From Akebia trifoliata (Eukaryota; Streptophyta; Magnoliopsida; Ranunculales; Lardizabalaceae): 64,000 bases of DNA. The DNA lies in contig CM030718.1 in the NCBI GenBank assembly GCA_017979445.1, positions 14,052,760 to 14,116,759 on the forward strand, given 5' to 3'. This document shows positions 24,641-35,896 of this stretch, piece after piece. A program made the translations under genes and the position numbers. The notes beneath the pieces are model-generated. The model ran no database searches, was not told the origin of the DNA, and saw only the letters and a list, made by a program, of their open reading frames with translations. Every line of letters starts with the position of its first letter. Position 1 is the stretch's first letter.

Positions 24641-25029
24641 CATGAGATGAGGGCGGTACCTTCAACATTCTATTTGGTCTTAAGATTCCCAATACGATAG
24701 GGGATGTTGAAAATCCAATGGATCAGGTAGCAGCCCAGGTGTGCATGTTGGGCAATGAAGTGCTATCCAAGGAAAGTACCAAGCAATAACAGTTACAATA
24801 GGGGGAAGTTGAACCCGGTGAACCCCCATGCTTGGAGAACATCTAAATGGTGGATGTAGGGGAAGGAAGAAAGATTGGGGTAAGGGCAAAATCGGGACCA
24901 AAGGAGCTAAAAGAACTAGTAGTTGATTGAGGAGGAACGTAGACATTTTTGCCTGGTCCATTGAAGAGATGCCAGGGATCAGTTCCGAAGAAATCTGCCA
25001 TCATTAAAATGTGAAGCCAGTAAAGTAAA
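24641..25029 (+). other. Decayed protease-RT linker of family B
   Basis: This falls where Tat pol has a variable linker. No domain is readable. A minus-strand open frame at 24680-24961 is a proline/leucine-rich shadow. Confidence 0.4.
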
Positions 25030-25720
25030 AGTAGAGAAGATTAGTACCTCGATTCAAAAAACTAATAAATGAAGAAGTATAAAAACTGATCAGAGCAGGA
25101 TTTATCAGGGAAGTACAGTTTCGTAATTAGATAGCTAATATAGTGGCAGTACCAAAGAATAATAGGAAAGTTAGAGTTTGTGTCGACTTTACAAACCTAA
25201 ATAAAGCCTATCTTAAGGATAACTTTTCTATACCGACGATTGACCAATTAGTAGACGTTATTTCAAGTCATGAAAGGCTATCTTTCATGGATGGCTATTT
25301 TGGCTACAATCAGATTCAGTTCAGCCCAGTAGACTAAGAGAAGGCAACATTCATCACTGAGCAAAGGCTGTACTAGTACAAAGTCATGCCCTTTAGATTG
25401 TAGAATATAGGAGCAACTTATCAGAGGTTAGTAATGGAGCTCTTCAGAAACCTGTTAGGGAAGACGGTAGAAGTCTATATTGATGACTTATTGGTAAAGA
25501 GCAAGAATAAAAAAAGATCATGTTACTAATCTGGAGGAGGTCTTCTCTCAAATAAGGAATGTTAGAATGAAGCTTAGCTTAGAAAAATATACTTTCGCAT
25601 TAACTTCAAGGAAGTTCCTATGCTATCTAATTACAAAGAGAGGGATAAAAGCTAACCTAGACTACATAAAAGCACTACCAGAAATGCATTCACCAAAAAT
25701 TCAAAATGAAGTATAGAAGT
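25030..25720 (+). pseudogene. Family B reverse transcriptase
   Basis: RT copies element RNA into DNA. Readable in order: a finger segment with R-V-C-V-D-F-T-N-L-N-K-A (about 25165-25205), F-M-D-G-Y-F-G-Y-N-Q-I (about 25285-25315), K-A-T-F-I-T, M-P-F-R-L, and the catalytic Y-I-D-D box at 25476-25487, which is intact. Several Trp/Gln codons have become TAG or TGA, and the frame shifts after about 25510. The order follows protease and precedes RNase H, as in Ty3/gypsy elements. Confidence 0.85.
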
Positions 25721-26279
25721 TGGCAGGAAGGGTCGTAGCTTTTAATAGGTTTATATTCAGGTCTTCAAATACGTGCAGGCCTCTGTACTAGTTGCTGTGT
25801 AAGAATACCAAGTTTGAATGGATAGAGGAATGTGAACATGCTTTCATAGGGTTGAAAAAATACTTGGAGCGACCACCTATACTTTCCAAATTAGAAACTG
25901 GGGAGGAACTTGGGCTGTACCTGGAAATTACTGAGTACGTGCTCAAATTAGTCTTGGTCAAAACAAGGACAATAGCTGGACAACCCATCTACTTCCTGAG
26001 CAAGACCTGCATCGACATAGAAATGCGGTATTCTAGAATAAAAAAGATGGGACTAGCCTTAGTCTACATATCTTTACAACTAAGACTGTACTTCCGGGCT
26101 CATCGAGCATAGGTTATCACAGAGTACCTTTTGAGGTCAATCTTTGGAAAGACAGAAGGATTAGGTAGAATGGCAAAATGGGTCATACAGCTAACATAAT
26201 TTGGGCCTTAGTACAAATCTAGGGACTCGTTGAAAGGCCAAGAAGTTGTCGATTTCTTGGTAGACTTCCCAATAAAAAA
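25721..26279 (+). pseudogene. Family B connection and first RNase H
   Basis: A frame from 25792 to 26112 covers the region after RT: F-E-W-I-E-E-C-E-H-A-F, then L-Y-L-E-I-T (the catalytic Asp position of D-A-S-type motifs reads Glu/Ile), then P-I-Y-F-L-S-K and the E-M-R-Y segment. It continues past a stop at 26110 toward a G-Q-E-V-V-D-F segment near 26240. This is the usual Tat order. The changed catalytic motif and the stops indicate loss of function. Confidence 0.75.
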
Positions 26280-26790
26280 AAGAGGATCTATTGGTAGAAG
26301 AGCTAGAAAATGCGAAACATGGGCAAGGGATGATCAACCATCAATGGTGTAAAATCTTAGGGGATGGGTCCTCAAATCTAAAAGGATCTAGTATAGGAGT
26401 GGTGCTAATCACTTTTGACGACTCTAAAATGGAAAAAATAGTTAGACTTGGGTTCAAAGCTTCAAACAATGAAGTAATGTATGAGGTAATGATGCTCGGC
26501 CTCAATTCAATGATAGGGCTAGAGAAGACTAGATCGCCATACTTCAAGCAGGAGAAGTGAAACTAGAACACATTCCTAGGGTAAACAACAGGCATGCATA
26601 CACATTAGCCTTTATAGCCTCAACGCTGGTAGGACGAGATAAAAGAGAACTACCACTAGGCTATTAAGAAAGGCCTTCGATAGATGAACCTGAGCTGATA
26701 AGTAAGCTACAATTGGAAGTCAAGGGTAGATGAACCCAATTTTGGCCTTCCTTCAATCAGGACTGTTGTCTGAAGATCTTAAGGAGGCAC
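26280..26790 (+). pseudogene. Family B second (archaeal-type) RNase H and following linker
   Basis: An extra RNase H after the normal one marks the Tat lineage. The frame at 26291-26560 has L-G-D-G-S-S-N-x-K-G-S (catalytic Asp kept), I-G-V-V-L, a short L-G-F stretch, then N-N-E-V-M-Y-E-V (usual N-N-x-A-E-Y-E-A, with the conserved Ala-Glu changed). The linker to integrase follows, with an M-N-P-I-L-A-F-L segment and S-E-D-L-K-E-A up to 26790. Homology to family B pol then ends at an inserted A remnant. No family B integrase is found. Confidence 0.8.
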
Positions 26791-27400
26791 CCATGCTAGA
26801 GTGACTTGAGCCTTTGTCCTATTGTAAGTTGCACAGTCAAATGTTCCGATTGCCAACGTAGTACTAGTACGTGGTCGGTCCCCTCGTGAGATGCTAAACC
26901 ATTTATAAAAGCAACAACCCTAGACTCGTACCTACACGATATATCAAAGGTATTCTAAGTTCACCAATTGCACTTCTTAGTCAAAATTAGTGCCTAAGTG
27001 AGATCCTGCCTCGTTGTACCCTATTGTACGAGGGGGATAAACTACGTCTATTTTAGACGAGAGGTATTTAAGAGGGCCCTTGCTCAGCATCATGCGTTAC
27101 TTCTCAACTGGGAATTAAACTGGTTGTTTTTGACTTCAGAGATGTGGGATGAAGTCTTAGATTATCACCTATACGGTATATCCAACCAAGTCACCACATA
27201 CCGTCTGATTAAGTACACTCGAGAGGTATATAGGTGTACTTGGGTAAGGGTGGCCAGATAAATTGCATTGCACGGAGTAAACCTAGAGTCTAGGAGCCTT
27301 CCTATAGGTCACGACCTGAACTAACTATGGGTGTTCCTATGTTGCTCTATTTAATCCAAACCAAAAGTAAGTGGGGGGACCGGTCTACACTGCATCAATC
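26791..27400 (+). repeat. Block E, reversed copy
   Basis: This is the reverse of about 18370-18880, including the GTACTAGTAC palindrome near 26866. It begins at the break in family B pol. Confidence 0.75.
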
Positions 27401-28000
27401 CAACCCGCAATACCAGTCTAACCCAGTAAACTTAATTGATGAGACATACCGATCAATATCAAATTAAACTAGTTAGCCCAATTGGTAAATGGATCTTATC
27501 GATCAATACATGGACCGATTGGATTAATTAGCTTAAAAAATAGTTGGTGAAGTGATTCAAGTAGAATATTTAAATCTATTGGGTCAAACCGGCCCAAATT
27601 CAAATGGGTACATGGTCCCAATCACCTTGTATCGGCCAATTTAATTCAATGGATTGAATATTTCATATTTAATAAGATCAAGATCAGTAAAAAAATCATA
27701 TTTAAAGGATGTACTGATTAGTACAATCTGGATCTTACTTTTGGAAAATCATAAAACCCTTAATCGTGATTCAAAATTTTCTAAGACTCATGATCAATCG
27801 GTAAATCATTTTCATTTAATGTTTCGTGATCGAAATATTTCATCGATTAGAGTTTTTGAATCTAGGGGTTTAACCAATGCTATTAAGAGGGACCTCTATT
27901 TCTAATTGCTAAAAGCCTACTCCACCTTTGACAAAGCTTTGCACCTAAGCTTAATCATCCATCATCTAGTAAGCGTTATAAGTCCGGTCAATTAGAAGAA
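27401..28000 (+). other. Unassigned leader sequence of the nested A remnant
   Basis: It includes a phrase-like repetition of CCGATCAATA/GACCGATTGG around 27450-27650. The plus-strand frame at 27654-27905 shows no recognisable domain. Confidence 0.4.
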
Positions 28001-29319
28001 ACGTTAGTACCAAGTCAACAATAAAAAATGGTCGTGGAATCTCTCAAAATTACATAGTTGTTCCCTGAAAATCACATTGCCTCAATCTTGTTGGTTGTAA
28101 GCAATATTCAGAGTCCTTAACCTATAGTCAAATCCGTTGCGTGTGGGTAATTTCTTCCATGAGTCTTAAATCAAGTTTTTTTCAATTCATGAATATCATG
28201 TTTTCTTTAGATCGAGTCTACTCTTTTTCTATTGATTCGAGTTAGTTTGTCGAGTCATAGAGGTGTTTGTCGTTCCTTCTGAATTTGATTGGATAAATAA
28301 AATTTTTGAATACATCGAACGCATTAACGGATAAACTAATAATTTGACTTCGAGGATAGATAATGGTCGGGCTCAATCTTTAATCGAGAAAGCAAAGGTC
28401 ATTGACATTAGAGAAAATAATTCCTAAAGAAATTCATATAGAAATCATCCTATCCTCCAATGGAACACAAAGGGATAATGAATTTACTCAGAAATTTCAA
28501 AAGACTTGTTCACGTGGTCCTATGAGGTTATGTTAGGTGTAAGCCTGGGTGTTATTCGACATAGACTGTATCCATGTTGTCCTCACTGTATCTCAAGTTG
28601 CAAAGTTCATCAAAGTAAATGCCATAAGTCGATACAGGGTACCTTTGGAATTAGTCTCTGATGATGGGCATACTTCAAAGTCGAGGATTACTCTGTGTTC
28701 AAAGTTCAAGATCCAGGATCACAAATCATCTCTCTTCGTTCTCAGACTAATGAAGAGGTTGAAGCAGCCGACAAAAAAAAAACTCAAGACAATCATCAGG
28801 AAAATGTGTCAATCACACCGAGATTAGTTAGAGAAGTTACCATTCACGCTGGAGGCACATCGTACTTCAATACTGTCTTCCATTGGAGTCACTCTCTATT
28901 CTTTAGTGTATGATATGGAAGTAGTCTTGTTAGTTGAAATGGAAATCCCGTCTCTCAGGATCTTATTGGAAAGTCAATTGTTAGAAGCATATTAGATCCG
29001 TCAAGGGTACAAAAAACTAGACTATATTTAAGAAAAACAACTTAGAGTTCTATACCACATGCAAACTCATCAAAGAAGAGTCACTCACACGTTTGATAAG
29101 AAAATAAAAGTTTTCCACTTACAGGTCAAGGATTTAACCATCAGACGTCAAAGAAAATTTAGCACTCATCCTCGACCATAAGAGGAAGTCTGAACCCAAT
29201 TGGAGAAATGTATTCATTAAGAAAATACTACCTGGAAAAATCGTCAGATTTCAAGATCATGATAGAATTGAACTACTAGAGTCAACCAACCTTGTCCAGA
29301 TCAAGCGGTACTACATTTA
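28001..29319 (+). pseudogene. Pre-RT linker joined to integrase core, second copy of the deleted pol
   Basis: At 28440-28560 a decayed pre-RT segment is readable, including F-T-W-S-Y-E. From about 28560 the sequence jumps into the integrase catalytic core, skipping RT, RNase H and the integrase zinc finger. The core continues with stops to the conserved K-R-Y-Y end at 29319. The S-D-N-G motif reads S-D-D-G. The join is in the same place as in the reversed copy near 16930. An internally deleted master copied in trans is the simplest explanation. Confidence 0.72.
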
Positions 29320-30178
29320 AGGAGCCCATCTTTGGTTGGATCAATTTTTCTTACTACCCAATTCAATATCTCCTTTCTCAGTCCTTTGTAGTTTAAAAAA
29401 AAAATTAAATAAAAAAATAAATAAAAAAGAAATACATTTTTCTTTCTCAGCCCGATCACCTAACCCAGGGCATAGAATAATTCGAACTACGTTTTGGTCT
29501 AATTCCAAAATTCTCGGGTACGTGGGCAACCTAAGAAATTACTCAGGCTCGGGCACATCAAAAAATAAAAAATAAAAAATAAAAAAATAAAAAAATTTCC
29601 CCACAAATAAAATTCAAATATTATGAAAATGGGGAAGAAAATTCAAAGGAAAAGAGAAAATTTAAGAAAAAATGTCACACAAGGGGCATTCGAGTTTTTA
29701 AGCCTCAAAATTCCTTTCTTTTTATAACCAGTCCTACGCCTACCCATAAAAGTCCTCCTAAGTACCGTGTGAAAAGTCAAGGAAGATAGCAAAGCATGAT
29801 TAGACAGTAATTTCAAACGTTTAGAAAAGAAAAAAAAATGGGGCTTACTAAGTTGAAAACCTGCAAGGGCGACTTAAGCGAAAAATAAAGGTAAACTCGC
29901 ACGGTTGAAAATCCGAAAAGACGGTCTTGACAATAATTAGAGCAAAGGAAAAAGCCTGCTAAGTTGAAAACTCGAAAGAGTGACTTAAGCTAAAATTAAG
30001 GCAAGTTTGCAAGGTTGAAAATCCGAAAGGACGGCCTTGGCAACAATCAGAGTAAAGAAAAAAGCTCGTTAGATCAAAAACCTGAAAAGGCAATCTAGGA
30101 AAAAGCTAGAGCAAGCTCACTTAACTCCCAAACATAGAAAATCAAAAGCGGATCCGCACACCCCAGAGATCGAAGGCG
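29320..30178 (+). other. Family A 3' spacer and LTR tail of the nested remnant
   Basis: 29320-29560 matches 9700-9940. 29830-30110 carries the same 50-70-bp subrepeats as 10190-10450. 30118-30178 matches the last 60 bases of the A LTR (compare 13850-13914). The array, PPT and most of the LTR are deleted. Confidence 0.65.
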
Positions 30179-30399
30179 CTTTCTTAAAGTATTTCAAAAT
30201 ACAGAAAAGTAGAATAGTGGAAAGTTAGGTACAAATAGGGAAAGGCCATACAGAGTGCCAAAAGTAGGCTAGAAGGAAGTGTACTACTTAGTAACAATGA
30301 CCAGTTAAGAGTTGCTTCAATCGTGGAATACTTGTAATCTCAAAAGATACTATCAATAAAAGAGAACTCATTTGATTAATGATAGCCTGTGCACAGAAA
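30179..30399 (+). other. Family B post-pol sequence, unassigned
   Basis: Purine-rich non-coding sequence linking the nested remnant to the 105-bp array. I see no integrase motif. Confidence 0.35.
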
Positions 30400-31330
30400 T
30401 AGCCGAATTGGGCCCCACCTAGGTCTAGGTCTATGTGGTTCTACTCTGCTTTAATTGGCAAGGTATGGAGATGGCTGTGGTCGTACTCTGTTAAGAGTAA
30501 TAAGGCACTAAGATGGACCCCACCTAGGTTCGGGTCTACGTGGTTCTACTTTGCCTTAATTGGCAAAGTATGGAGCTAGTTGGGGCCCTACTTTGACACG
30601 AGTAATAAAACACTAAGATGGTACCTTTGGGAGTCTGGGCATACGTGAGTCTGCTCTGGCTTAATTGACAGGATAAGAAGTTGGTCGAGGCCCTACTCTG
30701 TCATGAGTAAAATAACACTAAGATGGACTGTACTTGGGTTTAGGCCTACGTGGGTTTGTTTTGTAGTAATTGACAGGATAAAAAGTTGGTCGAGGCCCTA
30801 CTCAGCCACAAGTACTATAGCACTAAAAGGGACCTCACTTGGGTCCGAGTCTACGTGAGTGTTGAGCTGGTCAGGACCCTACTCTGGCACTAGTAACATA
30901 GCACTGAGTTAGGCTATTTCGAGAGTTAGGTCCTCACAGCTCTCCTCTACCTTAATTGGTAGAGTAAAAAGTTGGACAGCCACGCTCTATCTTGAGTGAT
31001 AGAGCAAGAGTTGGGCCCTTTTGAGAGTCAAGTCCTTGCAACTCTCTTCTACCTTAATTGGTAGAGTGAAGAATTTGATAGCCATACTCAACCTTGAGCG
31101 ACAGAGCATAGAGTGGGGTTTTTTAGAAGGGTTAGGTCCTCGCAACTCTCCTTTATCCTAACTGGTAAAGTAAAGAGTTGGATGACTATCCCCTATCCTA
31201 AGTAAACAAAGCACAAAAAAGGGCTCATTTGAAAAACAGATCTTTGCAGCTCTCTTCAACCTATAGTGGTCAAAAATGAGCAGGATGACTATAATTTTCC
31301 CTAAAATGACAAAGCATTATATTAGAACCC
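30400..31330 (+). repeat. About 105-bp tandem array, about nine diverged units
   Basis: The first five units share CCCCACCTAGG-TC-GG-TACGTGG, CTTAATTGGCA-AGTA and CTACTCTG-CA-GAGTAAT, at spacings of 101-109 bp (for example 30420 to 30525). From 30920 a second subtype takes over, sharing TCCTCGCAACTCTCCT-TACCTTAATTGGTAGAGTA. The array lies between pol and the antisense ORF of the B element, where Tat elements often carry tandem repeats. Confidence 0.8.
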
Positions 31331-31739
31331 TTTTTAGGACATGGGTTAATGGCCATAACACTTAGTCAAAACCTTATTGAAAGACAATAACTCACAAAAA
31401 TCACCCCAAAATAGAAGGTTATATTTCATAAAATCTTAAGCGATGTTTTACTATGCACATTTCAAAAAAAGTTCTACCTAAGAAAAAAAAAAACAAAAGG
31501 TAGAACCTAGGGGGAAGAGATAGTGATACATATAGTGCAAGCAGTGCAATAGGTAGATCAGATTTTTTCTGAGATGCTTAAGTAAAGCAAAATGTACAAA
31601 GCAAACAGTATGAAAATGCTAACTCTATGCTAAGTTAAGAGTCGAGTAGCAATTGGCATAAAAATAAAGTTTTCATTAATAATGAATGAAATATAAGAAA
31701 AATCCTAAAAATGAGAAAGTACAACAAAAGTAGAGCAAA
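31331..31739 (+). other. Non-coding spacer after the 105-bp array
   Basis: AT-rich with no recognisable motif. It lies downstream of the 3' end of the antisense ORF. Confidence 0.4.
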
Positions 31740-32470
31740 GGCAAAGTACAACAAAAAATAAGTCCTCATTCAACAACAGATGACTGGTTAGCAAGAGATA
31801 AGACCTCAACAGGATTGAGTGGATTGACTATCTCGTCTTGATCAACGTCAATGATAGGGATAAGAGGCGGTTGACTAGTAAGGGCAGGCGAGTTGGTATG
31901 TCTAGCTTTATTCAAATCTATGATTCTTCTAGCCTCCATAAGTTCACTAGGGACTCAATCCACGATAGCAACTAGGTTTCCCTCCTCATCCAGTTGGAAG
32001 GATGGGGCTCGCCCGTAGTCACCAGATCAATTGAGAATCTCCCTAGGGGAGGCCAGCAGGACTATCATAGTCTTCCTTGTCTTCTTCATCTTAATCTTCC
32101 TCAAACTGAAGTCAAGCAACCTCAAAGCCTTCGTGGTAGGCTTTAATAGAAGTTTCCTCCGCCAGTTGAGACTAATGGGCCTACAGTTGACCCAATAATT
32201 TCTTGGTCTTAGCTTCATCCTCATTGGCCTACGTTGCCCAAGTTGACGTAAGACCAGCCTTGAGGGATCCTAGCTTAAACTCTTGCTACTACACTCACTA
32301 TTGGAAATCTGCTAGTTTTATGTTTCTCCTTTGCACTCTCTCTTTGTGGCTGGCCCGTTCTAGTTGAAGAACACCCTGGAAATCTATCAACTTCTTATTA
32401 TTATCCTCCAAGACTAAGTCTGCCTTGGTTGCTTCTCTATCTTCCTCTATATTTGCTTCTCATGGAACTT
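31740..32470 (-). pseudogene. C-terminal part of the family B antisense ORF
   Basis: Minus-strand frames read as a coiled-coil-like, lysine/glutamate-rich region (about 32470-32150), an acidic run rich in E and D (about 32130-32060), then a tail ending near 31760. Stops interrupt it. Position and composition fit the C-terminus of the antisense protein whose N-terminus is at 36778-35897. The two parts are separated by the family G fragment. Confidence 0.5.
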
Positions 32471-33008
32471 TGAACTAGCCCTTACAATTTTATATACAAA
32501 TTTCTATAGTCATGGCTAGGTATAAATCTTTTACGCATCATTGACTTCATCTTATCCCATGACCGAATAGGTCTCTCACCATTTATGCGCCTATTGATTA
32601 CCAATTGATCTCACCATATACTGGCATAGTTTGAAAATTCCACGGCGACTAGCTTTATTTTTTTATCCTCAGAATAATTATGATAATAAAAACGTGCTCA
32701 ACATTTCTTTCCCACTCCAAATATAATTCAGGATCATTTTTTCCTTGAAAGGTTGGAATGTCATCTTTATGCTACCCAAATTGTTATCTTCTTTGAAATC
32801 AACTTTCTTATCCCGTCGATAATGTACTCTCTCCGCTTCAGAATGAACATCTTCTTCTCTTTCAAACTCATGTCTTCGATATGGTTTAGATTCATAAGAG
32901 GATTCCATATTGTTTAACCTTGAATTCAACAATTTAAATTAGTCATGAATAGCCTTGATGAATAATTTCAGGTCGGTCTCATGTGGTTTTCCTCCTTCCT
33001 TACTCATA
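32470..33008 (-). pseudogene. Family G gag, N-terminal half, truncated
   Basis: The minus-strand frame begins with M-S-K-E-G-G at 33008. It includes a polar R/E/D-rich N-terminus, then an N-N-L-G-S-I-K-M segment (about 32790), a Y-S-E-D-K-K-I-K-L-V-A segment and R-R-I-N-G-E-R-P-I around 32590, then M-M-R-K-R-F. These follow the core order of a Ty3/gypsy gag. The frame shifts and runs into the coiled-coil sequence of the antisense ORF near 32470. No protease or pol follows. Confidence 0.7.
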
Positions 33009-35336
33009 GTTTAAACATGTAAACTTAAATAAACGAAAACAACAAAAGACACAACAATCTTGTAAGTCCCGAAAAGGGATGAAAACGATGGAATTGGGGG
33101 TCAAAACGGTGTGGAATGAGGCTATTCCTGGCTATGCCTATTAAACTTGTAGGTATGAAAAAGTGCTTCGATTGATATGCACTAATAGCCGTTCCGGTAC
33201 TCGGATCAAAAGTTATGGCCGTTTGAAGTTAGCAACTCTAAATTATCGATTTTCTATACTACGAACAACGAATATCAACCCCCCCCCCCCCTTTTATTTT
33301 TTTGTTAATGATTGTCTCTCTCTATTGTTCTTAACAGAAACTAGAATTCAACAAACCCAAAATTCAGCATTTAAAAGAAAAAAAAATTTAAAAATTCAGA
33401 ATTTTTTGTTTTTATTTTTATTTTTTCTGATTTGCTGATGTAATACATCAAAGAAGAGACCAAGTCAAGCAATGACAATATATGTATATCTAAAATTAAT
33501 AAAAATATATATATATATATATGGTGTGTGAATTTCAGCAAAGTATACATTTGTTTTATATTCTATTGCCCAAAAAACTTCTGATTGCAATGTAATGCCA
33601 TTAAAGAATGTTGAATAACAGCAACAGATGCTTGTTCTTTGAAGGTTCTTGATCATGTAAAAAAAAAACAATTTTGAAGGATATATATATATTTTTTATT
33701 TTATGGTTCTTTAACAATAACAAACGGGGTTGATACAGTACAGCTCTAGAAAAACAAACAAGATCTGTATGTGGAAGGTAAGTTGTACGGTGCAAATCTC
33801 AAGAAACAATAATTACAGTCCCCACATGTTGATGACGGAATTGGTGATCAAATTCCATTCAAAAACTACGCAAACTCCATCAGATGATTTACTATTTAAA
33901 TTCGATGAACAACACAACACAGCAACAAGAAGTTTACAGCCTAAAAATCATGAAAATCTAGCAAGTTGTCCTCCTTATATTCTTCTTTAATGGCGGAATT
34001 ACAGTGACATCAATGGTTTGTCCTTGAATTCCAGCAGATGATTCGTCTATGTTCAATGAACAAACATGAAAGACAACTCTAACGATGAAATTTAACGAAG
34101 AAGATACAGAAACTTAAAACGTTATCTTTCTCGTTGTTCAGTCTTAATAAGGATTTCAGGTCAGCCACAACGTTCTCAGAAATTCAGAAATGTACTTCTA
34201 AAGAGGGATGTTCATTACGTTCTTTATAAAGATTATTAAAAAGAAAAAACATCTTCTTTACACCCCAATGTATTCTTGCTGAATTAAGAACAGCCGCAAC
34301 TAATTTCTTGTTTGAGAAAAAAAAAAAAAAAACAAATTCAGCAAATTGGACAGGGGTTTGTTCTTAAATTTGAATCAAACTTTAACTCTAACAATGGTAT
34401 TGGTGTTTAATCTCCAGTACATGATGTAACATGTAACATTCAAGAATTAAAAGTTCTGGAGACATTCAGCAAATCGTAATTCAGCACAAAACAAAAACAA
34501 AAAAATAAAAAAAATCAGTATTGCAAACGGTATTCAAGAAGATCGAATCGTGGGCGATCATGTAATAACGTTTTACAATTATAATTCAGCAACAATCAAG
34601 AAAACACAATAGGTAAGCAACAAGAACATGTAAATCTATTATTTATTTTCCTTTATTTTATTTTATTATATTTTATTGCCCAAAGTTGCTGAATTCAGTG
34701 AATGACCATTGAAGGACATCAACAATAATATGTAAATCTTGATCATCATAACAAATTAACAACAATAAAATGAGAGCAGCCACGTAAAGAGTTTTCTTTT
34801 TATGTAATCTCAAGTTGGATACTCAAAACAGAAACCAAGAACTCAGCCAAGAAGTTTTTTTTTTTTTTTTTCAATGAAAAATCCAACTTAGATTAGAATT
34901 AATGTGGCTGTGTTTCAACATTAGTAATTTTGGTTTGTTCTTGCACATGAAATTAAAATCTGAATCTTTTAAAAAGAAGAGATGATCATATAGATTATAT
35001 ATCTTAGATTGATTGTTGATGATCGATCACAATTTGTAATTTCAGCAAGAAAAATTTCATAACTCACAAAGAAAATACCACAAAGAAAATGTAGAATTCA
35101 CAAAGAACTATGTAAGAACAACTACGAAATTCAATGAATGCTCATGGTTTCCAACAAGAACGTATAAAGAATGTTTTGAAATAATAAAAACCTGGTTTCC
35201 AACCATTGTTGGCTTTGAATTGATATGAATTTTGTTGGGGTACAAGGTCTACTCCGTTGAATCTCCAATTGAATGGCACGTAACCCAATCTTCGAAGAAT
35301 TCTCTCAATTATGATTCATTTTTTCAGCAATCTTGG
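33009..35336 (-). other. Family G 5' leader, about 2.3 kb
   Basis: This is untranslated leader between primer site and gag. It has no coding potential and is unusually rich in the motif TTCAGCAA or close variants on the plus strand (for example near 33528, 34335, 34468, 34585, 35041, 35326). A run of about 11 C lies near 33281. Poly-A/T tracts and a TATATA run (33508-33520) are also present. Short open frames are not credible genes. Confidence 0.5.
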
Positions 35337-35351
35337 TGCTTTGATGCCAAA
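35337..35351 (-). other. Family G primer binding site
   Basis: The minus strand reads TTTGGCATCAAAGCA directly after the LTR end TTCACATCA. It resembles the initiator-Met type TGGTATCAGAGC with a few changes. Confidence 0.6.
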
Positions 35352-35896
35352 TGATGTGAACCCTCTTGGATTAGAACCTTCTCTTGATAATCTCTTCTAG
35401 ATTGTTTAGAAACAACTTAAAAATGTTAATCGGACTAGAACCTCAAAGAAACTATGTCTTTGAAACTCCAATCTTGTGACGCCACAAGAATCGATCACTT
35501 CCTTGATAAGTCGAAGATTCATGTACTCCTTCAAGAACTCTAGCGAGAACTCATATAAAATCCAATAAGAATACATAAAACAAAACTAATGTTTTCTTGC
35601 ATAAACTTCAAAACTCATAAAATGAAAATTGTAAATTGTGTCTCAAATACAACATGAGGTGCCCTTTTATAGACAAATTAGATTAAGATTGGGTCTAAGT
35701 AGTTCTTAGGAAATAAAAAATCAAAACTAAGGACAATTAGAATATAAAATTCCCAATTAACCCTCGCATCTCACTTTATCTTCCAAATTGATCCCTTGCA
35801 TAAAAAGATAGTTGACCATCCTTGGGGAAGCTTTTGACATCTCCAATTTAAGTCTTAGAATCTTCTAGAACGGCGTCCTTATATTATACTTCCACA
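35352..35896 (-). repeat. Family G 5' LTR
   Basis: 545 bp on the minus strand from TGTGGAAGTATAA (35896) to TTCACATCA (35352), giving proper TG...CA ends and a primer site inside. A TATA box CTATAAAAGGGC lies at about 35660-35672 on the minus strand. It sits within the antisense ORF of the B element; no second LTR is present. Confidence 0.7.

Larger units (their letters stand above)
26791..30178 (+). mobile_element. Nested remnant of an RT-less family A element
   Basis: This insertion in the B element has, in order: reversed block E (26791-27400), unassigned leader (27400-28000), the deleted pol region (28000-29319), the 3' spacer with subrepeats (29320-30117), and only the last 60 bases of an A LTR (30118-30178). 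The order matches the minus-strand element at 13916-22195. Its 5' LTR and most of its 3' LTR are gone. Confidence 0.7.
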
